Below are positions 7,620-14,698 of a DNA stretch of 37,631 bases, piece after piece. The notes below the pieces were generated by a model, which was not told the origin of the DNA, did no database searches, and saw only the letters and a list, made by a program, of their open reading frames with translations. The stretch's first letter is position 1, and each line of letters begins with the position of its first letter. Both the position numbers and the translations under genes were made by a program. The DNA is taken from NCBI GenBank assembly GCA_016281935.1, contig JAEEJN010000019.1, forward strand, positions 1-37,631, given 5' to 3'. Source of the DNA: Bacillota bacterium. Lineage in GTDB: Bacteria > Bacillota > Clostridia > Christensenellales > UMGS416.

Positions 7620-8852
7620 TTATGCTTTCGGATCCCGTCTGCGGATCAGATCTCCAGCGCTTACCGGGCAGGGACAGGGCATGTACAGGGACTGCCGGGG
7701 ATGCGGAGCAGACGTCACGCGGACCCCCTCTTCCGTTCTCAGATCCGTGACACGAAGCGTGAGAACGCTCCTGCCCGGAGAAAGGACCTCCAGCGTTTCT
7801 CCTTCGAAGAAACGGTTTCTCTGTTCCATATGAAGCACACCGTCTTCCCAGCCAAGGACCTTTCCCACAAAGGTAGCTTCCTGCGGATGATCCTTCCCCC
7901 TGGCCCCGGGCTGGAGGATCTCTCCCCGGTACAGGCCTTCGCTGTAGGGTCTGTGAGCCACGCAGTCCAGTTCGGCTCTGCATTCCTCAGGGGACAGGGT
8001 CCCGTCCAGACGGGAACGGTACGCTCTCGTGATTGTCGCGACATAATAGGCAGATTTCATGCGTCCTTCCAGCTTCAGACTGTCTGCCCCGGCTTCCAGA
8101 ATCTTCTCCAGCATATCGATCGTACACAGATCTCTGGAGGAAAGGATCCTACTGTAGCCGTCTCCTTCTTCTATCGGGAAATACTCTCCCGGTCTCTGTT
8201 CTTCCAGCAGCCTGTATTCCCACCGGCATGGCTGCGTGCATTCACCCCTGTTCGCGCTCCTGCCTGTCAGATAGGACGAGATGAGGCAGCGTCCCGAATA
8301 AGCCATGCAGAGCGCGCCGTGGGCGAATGCCTCTATGGACAGTTCCCTGGGGGTATTGGCCCGTATCTCCGCGATCTCATCCAGCGTTGCCTCACGGCCA
8401 AGGACCACGCGTTCTGCTCCGAGGTCATGATAAAACCGGGCTGCTCTTGCGTTCAGGATGTTCGCCTGTGTGGAGATGTGTACGGCGAGATCCGGAGCAC
8501 CTTCCTTGACGGAAGACAGCACGCCCATGTCGGCAACGAGCACGGCGTCCACACCAAGATCGTAGAGGATCCGCGCGTATTCCACAGCCTGTTCCGCCTC
8601 TTCCCCTCTGGCAATGGAGTTCAGCGTTACATAGATCTTCTTTCCTTTTTCATGCGCTTCATCCACAGCGTTCCGGATTTCTTCATCCGTAAGTGCGGCT
8701 TTTTCCGCACGGAGCTGGAGCATGCGTCCGCCGAGATACACGGCGTCCGCGCCGAACCGCAGTGCGGCCTCGACGCTCTCAGGATCGCCTGCGGGCGCGA
8801 GAAGTTCCGGAAGACGCCCGTCGGGCAGCGTAAGTTTCCTGTTCATTCCCAT
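7620..8852 (-). CDS. U32 family peptidase-like protein (TrhP/YrrN-YrrO-type)
   Basis: The U32 group includes E. coli TrhP (YegQ) and Bacillus YrrN/YrrO, which are needed for 5-hydroxyuridine formation at tRNA wobble position 34, and RlhA. The signature here is EAFAHGALCMAYSGRCLISSY followed by RGECTQPCRW, which carries the clustered Cys that bind Fe-S in the family. The N-terminal PELLAPAGDPES and FGADAVYLGG are also typical. At about 410 residues it matches TrhP rather than the longer RlhA. Three candidate ATGs lie at 8858, 8852 and 8846, none with a ribosome binding site, and a good promoter directly abuts them (see findings). I use 8852. Confidence 0.9.
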   Translation of the reverse strand: MGMNRKLTLPDGRLPELLAPAGDPESVEAALRFGADAVYLGGRMLQLRAEKAALTDEEIRNAVDEAHEKGKKIYVTLNSIARGEEAEQAVEYARILYDLGVDAVLVADMGVLSSVKEGAPDLAVHISTQANILNARAARFYHDLGAERVVLGREATLDEIAEIRANTPRELSIEAFAHGALCMAYSGRCLISSYLTGRSANRGECTQPCRWEYRLLEEQRPGEYFPIEEGDGYSRILSSRDLCTIDMLEKILEAGADSLKLEGRMKSAYYVATITRAYRSRLDGTLSPEECRAELDCVAHRPYSEGLYRGEILQPGARGKDHPQEATFVGKVLGWEDGVLHMEQRNRFFEGETLEVLSPGRSVLTLRVTDLRTEEGVRVTSAPHPRQSLYMPCPCPVSAGDLIRRRDPKA

Positions 8853-8858
8853 GCGCAT

Positions 8859-8887
8859 ATTCTAGCATCCCGGTCCGCAAATTGCAA
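8859..8887 (-). promoter_or_regulatory. Promoter abutting the U32 start codon (possible leaderless mRNA)
   Basis: Minus-strand TTGCAA (8882-8887), 17-nt spacer and TAGAAT (8859-8864), with an extended -10 TG. The predicted transcription start is at about 8852, which is the second candidate ATG. Confidence 0.5.
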
Positions 8888-8972
8888 AACAGACGCACAC
8901 AGAAAAAGGAAACCGCGGTTTTGGGAAGAAATATGACAAAGCATCATAACAAGAATACTGAAGGAGGCACAC

Positions 8973-10748
8973 ATGAATCTGAATCATCCTCAGCTGGACC
9001 CCTCGGTCAACCGTGTACGGCGCGTACCCGGAAGTCCCGCATCCTATTCTCGTCCCAGGAAGGATATTGGGCAGAGACCCGTCGATCCGGAAAACCCCTA
9101 CTATCCCGTCCACACCGGTCTGTTCCCCGGCTCTCTCACGGATGAATCCGGCGCGGAGCGGCCTTTCCGTCTGTATGTTCCCACAACTTTCAAAACATCG
9201 GGCAACACGGCTTTCATCCTCGTTCCCGGCGGAGAAAAGGCTGAGGCGTTCTTTGAGAAGGGCCGCTGGCAGGATGCACTCGAAAAGCACGCCGTCGCAG
9301 CTTTCTTCATCGAGGCGCCTCAGGGATGGAAGACCGACGATCCCGGCCTGGAGCTTGACATCATGACAAAGCTTCTCACCGAGATGCGTTCTATGGAATA
9401 CTATCCCTCGAACGCTCCCGGAGTATATGCGCTGGGCTTCGGCGACGGCGCGCAGATCGCGTCCGTGTTCGCCTTCACCCACTGCTCAGTGCTCGCTGCG
9501 TGGGCTGCCTGGGGCGATACGCAGCTCGATCCCGCTCTTCTGGAGCTTCTGCGCTCCATGCCTTCCGACTGCGATCCCTGCATCAAAAAGGGAGAAGTCC
9601 GTTTGCCCGCTTATCTGATCGGTAAACCTTCCAACGTACTGGATGCCGTGAAAGCCGCCAATCACGTGAAGGATGAGAACCTGCATTCCGATATCGCGCA
9701 GATCTGGCGGGAGGATCCTCTGCCCGGGACGCTGTATCTGAATGATCCTGCCTGCTCGGAAGTCTGGTTCACACCCGAGGATCAGGCGGAAGCACTGCCT
9801 TTCCCGGATGTTGTCGAAGCGATGACGGCATTCGTCGAGTCCTACAAGCGCTGGGGCGGCGAAGGCAACAGCTATATCCGCAAGACCGAGCTGCCCGAGG
9901 ATCAGGGCTTCATCCCCAACTGGGCGACGATCGACGGTCTGCGCCGGCGCTGGTGGATCTTCGAACCCGAAGCCTATAAACGGAATCCCGACAAAAAGAT
10001 ACCGCTTGTGGTCGCGATCCACGGTTTCTCCTGTTCAGGCGAATTTTTCGCGGAGAATTCCGGATGGCACCGCGTCGCACGTGAACGCGGCTTCCTCCTC
10101 TGCTATCCTACGGCATACCCCTTCCCCCGCCGCAACATGCCCGCCGGCTCGCCCTTCAGCGGCCCCATCTGCCCCACCCCTGCATGGAACTCCAGTTACC
10201 CCAAGGATCCCGGTGGTCCGGATGACGTATCCTTCTTCCGCCAGATGGTGGATAAGATCTGTGAGCAGTATCCCGTAGACAGGGAGCGGATCTACGTGAC
10301 CGGCCACAGCAACGGCGGCGCCATGACCCAGATGCTCATGCGGGAGGCAGCAGACCTATTCGCGGCCTTTGCCCCCGTAGGATCCGTGGACGGCAGAAAC
10401 GGCACCGTGACCCCGATCCCCAGGGATGGACTGAAGCGTCCGATTTGGTACACGATGGGCGAATTTGACGGCACCGGCATGCACCTGATCGAAGGCAAAC
10501 CGAACGCCATGACGATCCGTAACTGCTGTGAAGCAAACGGCGTCGATTACGAGTCCCGCAGGACCTATGATACGGGCATCTACCGTCATACCATCGTCAG
10601 AGACGAAAACCATGTGCCGCTGGTGCGCTTCACCGGCGTCATCAACTGGCCGCACACCTACTCCCCGGAAGTCGCCATGTACATCTGGGACGATTTCTTC
10701 GCTAGGATCCTGCGTCATCCCGACGGCAGCATCGAATACCTCGGATAA
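8973..10748 (+). CDS. Two-domain alpha/beta hydrolase (PHB depolymerase/LpqC-like esterase)
   Basis: This 591-residue protein carries two alpha/beta-hydrolase-like halves. The C-terminal half (about 320-585) looks active: an oxyanion-type IHGFSCSG (349-356), nucleophile elbow GHSNGGAM (444-451, Ser446), a candidate acid in GEFDG (496-500) and a candidate His in NWPHTY (His561). This arrangement fits the esterase/polyhydroxybutyrate depolymerase family. The N-terminal half (about 60-290) has an equivalent elbow GFGDGAQIA (155-163) in which the Ser is Gly157, so it is probably non-catalytic. No signal peptide is visible, so it should be cytoplasmic. Start 8973 has GAAGGAGGCACAC upstream. It is monocistronic, with a terminator at 10768-10797. 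The substrate is unknown. Confidence 0.82.
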   Translation: MNLNHPQLDPSVNRVRRVPGSPASYSRPRKDIGQRPVDPENPYYPVHTGLFPGSLTDESGAERPFRLYVPTTFKTSGNTAFILVPGGEKAEAFFEKGRWQDALEKHAVAAFFIEAPQGWKTDDPGLELDIMTKLLTEMRSMEYYPSNAPGVYALGFGDGAQIASVFAFTHCSVLAAWAAWGDTQLDPALLELLRSMPSDCDPCIKKGEVRLPAYLIGKPSNVLDAVKAANHVKDENLHSDIAQIWREDPLPGTLYLNDPACSEVWFTPEDQAEALPFPDVVEAMTAFVESYKRWGGEGNSYIRKTELPEDQGFIPNWATIDGLRRRWWIFEPEAYKRNPDKKIPLVVAIHGFSCSGEFFAENSGWHRVARERGFLLCYPTAYPFPRRNMPAGSPFSGPICPTPAWNSSYPKDPGGPDDVSFFRQMVDKICEQYPVDRERIYVTGHSNGGAMTQMLMREAADLFAAFAPVGSVDGRNGTVTPIPRDGLKRPIWYTMGEFDGTGMHLIEGKPNAMTIRNCCEANGVDYESRRTYDTGIYRHTIVRDENHVPLVRFTGVINWPHTYSPEVAMYIWDDFFARILRHPDGSIEYLG

Positions 10749-10767
10749 CCAAAGTCTATCTTCTGCA

Positions 10768-10797
10768 GGTCCGCGCCTTGATGCGCGGGCCTTTTTT
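10768..10797 (+). terminator. Terminator of the hydrolase gene
   Basis: GGTCCGCGC (10768-10776) pairs with GCGCGGGCC (10783-10791), followed by TTTTTT. Confidence 0.88.
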
Positions 10798-10811
10798 GTT
10801 CGGGGCGGTAA

Positions 10812-10875
10812 ATTTGCGAAAGTACTTGACAATTTGCGAAAAGATGCTATATTGATTTGCGAAAGATTCGCAAAT
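10812..10875 (+). promoter_or_regulatory. Zur-type operator cluster (three TTTGCGAA elements)
   Basis: ATTTGCGAA occurs at 10812, 10832 and 10855 in the same orientation. The third copy is one arm of a perfect inverted repeat: ATTTGCGAA (10855-10863), a 3-nt centre, TTCGCAAAT (10867-10875). The copies flank and fill the zur promoter: one is upstream of the -35, one lies in the spacer and one is just after the -10. Fur-family repressors bind such AT-flanked palindromes, so zinc-dependent autorepression by Zur is the natural reading (inference). Confidence 0.75.
10826..10853 (+). promoter_or_regulatory. Promoter of the zur-znu operon
   Basis: Consensus TTGACA (10826-10831), 16-nt spacer, TATATT (10848-10853) with extended -10 TG at 10845-10846. 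It is embedded in the operator cluster. Confidence 0.75.
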
Positions 10876-10915
10876 CTGTGCGGATCACAGTCTGAAAGGA
10901 AAAGGAGGAACGGAT

Positions 10916-11332
10916 ATGGCCCGTTATGCCACTAAGCAGCGCAGCGCGCTTCTGGACTTTCTTTCCGAACATGCGGATGTTCCTCTGACAGCGGGATTCA
11001 TTTTTGAAGCGCTGGCTTCCAAAGGCATCAGCCTGAGTGCTGTCTACCGCAATCTGGCGGATCTGAAAAAGGAAGGCAAAATCCAGCGGATCACCCGCGA
11101 CGGCAGCCGTCAGGTTTTTTACCGCTACACAGATGCGGAGGAATGCCGGTCGCATCTTCATCTGTCCTGCTTCAAATGCGGCAAGACCTTCCATATGGAG
11201 ACGCCCATGACCGACAGGCTTCTCCATTCCGTGGCTGAAGGCGCCCATTTTGATGTCGACAGCTCCGCTACGATCCTGTACGGCATCTGCGAAGACTGCA
11301 AAAAAAAAGGAGGTTCCTCCAACCGAGGATAA
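10916..11332 (+). CDS. zur: Fur family repressor, probably the zinc sensor Zur
   Basis: The 138-residue protein has the Fur-family winged helix (about residues 1-80, with recognition helix region ISLSAVYRNLADLKKEGKI), the HLHLSCFKCG dimerisation motif and two CxxC pairs (CFKC about 87-90; CEDC about 127-130) that bind the structural zinc. Assignment as Zur rather than PerR or Fur rests on context: it is the first gene of an operon with znuA-znuC-znuB. Start 10916 has AAAAGGAGG upstream. The gene ends in an A9 run and an internal AAGGAGG just before its stop, 4 nt ahead of the znuA start. Confidence 0.88.
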   Translation: MARYATKQRSALLDFLSEHADVPLTAGFIFEALASKGISLSAVYRNLADLKKEGKIQRITRDGSRQVFYRYTDAEECRSHLHLSCFKCGKTFHMETPMTDRLLHSVAEGAHFDVDSSATILYGICEDCKKKGGSSNRG

Positions 11333-11336
11333 TGTA

Positions 11337-12329
11337 ATGAGATACAGACCTATCACTGTTCTGCTCACCGTCTGCCTGATCCTTTCCATGCTGTCAGGCT
11401 GCAGCGCTCAGGACGCTTCAGCATCTTCTCCCTCACAGGACCAGAGCAGCCGTCTGAAAGTCGTGGCGACTGTTTTCCCGGAATATGACTGGGTCCGTGA
11501 GATCGCCGGCGACCGTATCGACCTGACGCTTCTTCTGGACAAAGGCGTGGATCTTCACAGTTACCAGCCGACCGCCGATGACATGATCAAGGTCTCCACC
11601 TGTGACCTTTTCATCTATGTCGGCGGAACATCCGATAAATGGGTCAACGACGCCCTCAAGGAATCCACGAACAGGAACCAGATCTCCCTGGACCTCATGG
11701 AAGCTCTCGGCGACGCCGTCAAAGAAGAAGAGATCGTGGAAGGCATGGAAACCGAACAGGAAGAAGAGCTCGAAGAGGAAGGCCCGGAATATGATGAACA
11801 TGTATGGCTCTCTCTGAAAAACGCAAAGATACTGTGCAACGCAATCACTGACAAGCTTTGTGAACTGGACGGTTCCAACGCAGACTACTACAGGGCAAAC
11901 TGCAGTGCCTATACTGACAGGCTGGACGATCTGGACCGTCGGTATCAGGAAGCCGTTGACAATGCGGACTTTCATACGCTGCTGTTCGGTGACCGCTTCC
12001 CCTTCCGTTATCTGACGGACGACTACGGATTGAGTTATTATGCAGCGTTTGTCGGCTGTTCCGCGGAGACGGAAGCGAGCTTCGAGACCATTATCTTCCT
12101 GGCCAAGAAAACCGATGAGCTCGGTCTGCATGCGATCCTGCATATCGAAAGTTCAGACGGCTCCATCGCGAAAACGATCCGCAATGCCACACAATCGAAA
12201 GATCAGGAGATCCTGACCATGAATTCGCTCCAGTCCGCTTCCGCAAAAGACGAAGACGATCTGACTTATCTTGCCGTCATGGAAAGCAATCTTGAGGTCC
12301 TGAAAAAGGCTCTGAAACAAGGAGAATAA
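11337..12329 (+). CDS. znuA: Zinc ABC transporter substrate-binding lipoprotein
   Basis: This is the extracytoplasmic binding protein of a cluster A-I (ZnuA/AdcA/TroA) importer. The 330 residues begin with a signal peptide and lipobox LSGC (Cys22). Metal-ligand candidates are His74 (in VDLHSYQPTADD, the family DPHxYEPTxxD region), His155 (DEHVWLSL) and Glu271. The usual third His region reads FGDRFPFRYL (218-226), so that ligand is replaced. Instead of the His-rich loop common in ZnuA there is a very acidic loop (about 129-152, mostly Glu). Start 11337 is preferred, with GAGG 8 nt upstream; the frame is open further upstream inside zur, which is not a credible start. It lies immediately after zur and 5 nt before znuC. 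Confidence 0.9.
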   Translation: MRYRPITVLLTVCLILSMLSGCSAQDASASSPSQDQSSRLKVVATVFPEYDWVREIAGDRIDLTLLLDKGVDLHSYQPTADDMIKVSTCDLFIYVGGTSDKWVNDALKESTNRNQISLDLMEALGDAVKEEEIVEGMETEQEEELEEEGPEYDEHVWLSLKNAKILCNAITDKLCELDGSNADYYRANCSAYTDRLDDLDRRYQEAVDNADFHTLLFGDRFPFRYLTDDYGLSYYAAFVGCSAETEASFETIIFLAKKTDELGLHAILHIESSDGSIAKTIRNATQSKDQEILTMNSLQSASAKDEDDLTYLAVMESNLEVLKKALKQGE

Positions 12330-12334
12330 AATCA

Positions 12335-13042
12335 ATGGCTCAGCTCACATGTCAAAATCTCTGTCTGGGGTATGACGGGCGCGAGATCATTCACGACCTG
12401 TCGTTCCAGGTCGAAGCCGGAAACTATCTCTGCATCCTCGGTGAAAACGGTTCGGGAAAAAGCACGCTCATGCGTACGATCCTTGGGCTTCAGGCTCCCC
12501 TGTCCGGCAAAGTGCTGACGGGCGACGGTCTTCTGCCTCAGGAGATCGGATATCTGCCTCAGCAGACACTTGTCCAGAGGGACTTTCCCGCATCGGTCTG
12601 GGAGATCGTTCTGTCCGGCTGTCAGAACCGTCAGGGCTTTCGCCCCTTTTACTCACGCGATGAGAAGGAGCAGGCCCGGGCTATGATCGACAAACTGGAA
12701 CTGACTCCCCTGATGAAGCGCTGTTACCGCGAACTGTCCGGAGGCCAGCAGCAGCGGGTTCTCCTGGCACGCGCTTTGTGCGCCACGCGCAAGATGCTGC
12801 TTCTGGACGAACCGGTATCCGGTCTCGATCCGAAAGTCACCCAGGAGATGTACGCCATCATCCGCAAACTGAACCGGGAAGAAGGCATCACGATTCTCAT
12901 GATCTCTCACGATCTTCACGCAGCCGTGGAGGACGCCACACACATCCTGCACATCGGTCACACGGTCTTCTTCGGCACAAAAGAAGAATACCTGAAGAGC
13001 GACGCAGTCCTCGCGTTCGCTCCCGGAGGTGCTGACAAATGA
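12335..13042 (+). CDS. znuC: Zinc ABC transporter ATP-binding protein
   Basis: The 235-residue ATPase energises the importer at the inner membrane face. Walker A is GENGSGKST (about 34-42), the signature is LSGGQQQRVLLARAL (about 131-145) and Walker B is MLLLDEPVSGLD (about 153-164), with the switch His in MISHDLH. The start has AAGGAG overlapping the znuA stop region. It overlaps znuB by 4 nt (ATGA), so the two are translationally coupled. Confidence 0.95.
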   Translation: MAQLTCQNLCLGYDGREIIHDLSFQVEAGNYLCILGENGSGKSTLMRTILGLQAPLSGKVLTGDGLLPQEIGYLPQQTLVQRDFPASVWEIVLSGCQNRQGFRPFYSRDEKEQARAMIDKLELTPLMKRCYRELSGGQQQRVLLARALCATRKMLLLDEPVSGLDPKVTQEMYAIIRKLNREEGITILMISHDLHAAVEDATHILHIGHTVFFGTKEEYLKSDAVLAFAPGGADK

Positions 13043-13887
13043 GTGAATTTCTGTCAAAGCTTGAATACCTGCAGTTTCCTTTCGTACGCTATGCGCTGAT
13101 CGTCGGAGTGCTCATTGCACTGTGCTCCTCTCTTCTGGGGGTCCCTCTGGTCCTCAAACGTTTCTCCTTCATCGGGGACGGCCTTTCCCATGTAGCATTC
13201 GGAGCCATGGCGATAGCTGCGGTCCTGGGACTGACGAACGATATGCCGCTGATCCTCGTGATCACGATCGCATCGGCTATCCTCCTTCTGCGGACAGGTC
13301 AGAACGCAAAGATCAAGGGAGACGCCGCCGTCGCCATGATTTCCGTCGGAGCACTGGCGATCGGATATCTCCTGATGAATCTGTTCAACCATTCCAGCAA
13401 CCTTTCAGGAGACGTTTGTTCCACTCTATTCGGTTCCACGTCGATCCTGACGCTGACAAAAGGTGAAGTATGGCTTTGTTTGATCCTGTCCGTTCTGGTC
13501 GTCGCAGTCTTCGTTCTGTTCTATGACAAGATATTCGCGGTCACATTCGATGAGAGTTTTGCCAGAGCGACCGGGACGAAAGCCGGGCTGTACAATCTTC
13601 TGATTGCGATCATCACTGCCGTCATCATCGTCCTGGCTATGAATCTCGTCGGTTCTCTCCTGATTTCCGCACTTGTCATATTCCCGGCTCTTTCCGCAAT
13701 GCGGGTTTTCAAGAGTTTCCGGGGCGTCGTCATCTGTTCCGCAGTACTGTCCGTTCTGTGTTCTCTCGTCGGCATGCTGATCTCGATCCTTGCAGGCACT
13801 CCCGTCGGTTCCACCATCGTCGCGGTGGATATCGCAGCGTTCGGTGTATTTTCCCTCATCGGCTTCCTCAAAGGAAACCTGAAATGA
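13039..13887 (+). CDS. znuB: Zinc ABC transporter permease
   Basis: This is a 282-residue ABC-3 family permease with about eight hydrophobic helices. Family features include VPLVLKRFSFIGDGLSHVAFG near the N-terminus, FDESFARATG for ATPase coupling, and the conserved NLVGSLLISALVIFPALSA. It completes the ZnuABC-like importer. The start overlaps the znuC stop, and its own stop overlaps (ATGA, 13884-13887) the start of a previously unannotated 29-codon ORF. Confidence 0.95.
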   Translation: MSEFLSKLEYLQFPFVRYALIVGVLIALCSSLLGVPLVLKRFSFIGDGLSHVAFGAMAIAAVLGLTNDMPLILVITIASAILLLRTGQNAKIKGDAAVAMISVGALAIGYLLMNLFNHSSNLSGDVCSTLFGSTSILTLTKGEVWLCLILSVLVVAVFVLFYDKIFAVTFDESFARATGTKAGLYNLLIAIITAVIIVLAMNLVGSLLISALVIFPALSAMRVFKSFRGVVICSAVLSVLCSLVGMLISILAGTPVGSTIVAVDIAAFGVFSLIGFLKGNLK

Positions 13888-13973
13888 AACGCGCTGTCTT
13901 ATGCGCTTCCTGCCGACTCAAGAATACGCTCATCCACAAACAGTGCTCTTCTTCCCACGGCAGTCTGTTTTAA
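13884..13973 (+). CDS. Candidate 29-aa Cys/His-rich microprotein in the zinc operon
   Basis: An ORF of 29 codons fills the znuB-lipoprotein gap exactly. Its ATG overlaps the znuB stop as ATGA, with an AAGGA motif 8 nt upstream. Its TAA (13971-13973) overlaps the AAGGAGG of the next gene. The peptide has the pattern C7-x2-C10-x7-H18-x2-C21-x3-H25, a plausible zinc-binding arrangement, and starts MKRAVLCASC. Coding is inferred from this tight packing and the residue pattern; I know no family for it. Alternatives are a purely translational relay that keeps ribosomes moving into the lipoprotein gene, or chance. Confidence 0.55.
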   Translation: MKRAVLCASCRLKNTLIHKQCSSSHGSLF

Positions 13974-13982
13974 GGAGGCATC

Positions 13983-14618
13983 ATGAAAAGGCAATTGATC
14001 ATCCTTCTGTTGTCAGCCGTTCTGCTGTGCATGACGGCATGCAGTACCGGTACCGGTCACGGCACGGTCATATCCCAGTCCAAGACCGTGGACGATGTAC
14101 TGAGAGAACAGGCACAGGCTCAAAGCCAGCAGCAGCTGCCGGCAGAAAGTCCTACGGCGGCTGCCGACACGTTTACCACAGAAGCTCCCGCTGTCACACC
14201 GGATCCGGTACCTACGGCGACTTTTGCGCCTGTTCCTGCTCCTACCGTCAACGGCACGCCGGATCCCTCCCGTCTGTATTCTGATGATGAGATCGACGTC
14301 GACGTGACGAAGCTCAGACCGTCCGTCATCTATACCCGTGTGTCCCAGCTGGCGACCATGCCTGAATACTTCATAGGTCAGACCGTCAGGCTCCAGGGCA
14401 ACGCAGGAGTGTTTCCCGGGGACAGTCATGTCTATTACACATGCCTGGTGTCGGACCTCATGGCATGCTGTCAGACGGGAATCGAATTCTCGCTTCAGGA
14501 CGGATATGCATATCCCGAAGCAGGACAGGCCATTACTGTCACAGGTGTCTATGAAACATACGAGGAGAACGGGCAGACATATCCCCGTCTGCGGGACGCA
14601 GTCATCATCTACGGATGA
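13983..14618 (+). CDS. Zinc-operon lipoprotein with a DUF1980-like CC domain
   Basis: The 211-residue protein has a signal peptide and lipobox MTAC (Cys20), a Gln/Ala/Pro/Thr-rich spacer (about 35-98), and a compact beta-rich domain (about 110-211). That domain has IGQTVRLQGNAG, LVSDLMACCQTGIEF (Cys162-Cys163) and GQAITVTGVYETYEENG. The order resembles the C-terminal domain of YcgQ/DUF1980 (TIGR03943) proteins, which have an RFxxxCCxAD motif and an OB-like fold; the resemblance is tentative. A strong AAGGAGG precedes the start. Being last in a Zur-controlled operon suggests a role in zinc capture or delivery at the outer membrane face (inference). It is followed by a strong terminator. Confidence 0.75.
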   Translation: MKRQLIILLLSAVLLCMTACSTGTGHGTVISQSKTVDDVLREQAQAQSQQQLPAESPTAAADTFTTEAPAVTPDPVPTATFAPVPAPTVNGTPDPSRLYSDDEIDVDVTKLRPSVIYTRVSQLATMPEYFIGQTVRLQGNAGVFPGDSHVYYTCLVSDLMACCQTGIEFSLQDGYAYPEAGQAITVTGVYETYEENGQTYPRLRDAVIIYG

Positions 14619-14640
14619 TCACCCAGGGTGCTGAAACGCC

Positions 14641-14681
14641 GTCAGGGCGGACGTTTTGATGACGTCCGCCTTGACTTTTTT
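14641..14681 (+). terminator. Terminator of the zinc operon
   Basis: GTCAGGGCGGACGT (14641-14654) pairs with ACGTCCGCCTTGAC (14662-14675), with one mismatch, followed by TTTTTT. The 3' arm also supplies the -35 of the next promoter. Confidence 0.9.
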
Positions 14682-14698
14682 CATCCATCTGCTATAAT
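14671..14698 (+). promoter_or_regulatory. Promoter of the cbi operon
   Basis: TTGACT (14671-14676), 16-nt spacer, TATAAT (14693-14698) with extended -10 TG. The -35 lies within the 3' arm of the preceding terminator. Confidence 0.7.

Noticed and set aside
7596-8936. Plus-strand ORF of 446 codons
   Set aside because: It lies opposite the U32 gene, whose Cys motifs are diagnostic; the plus-strand frame has no ribosome binding site and starts inside a terminator region.
11250-11336. N-terminal extension of znuA inside zur
   Set aside because: It would precede the signal peptide and lipobox, so it cannot belong to the lipoprotein; it overlaps a real coding gene in another frame.
13758-13973. 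71-codon frame containing the microprotein
   Set aside because: The upstream part overlaps znuB out of frame without a ribosome binding site; only the last 29 codons, starting at the ATGA overlap, are proposed.
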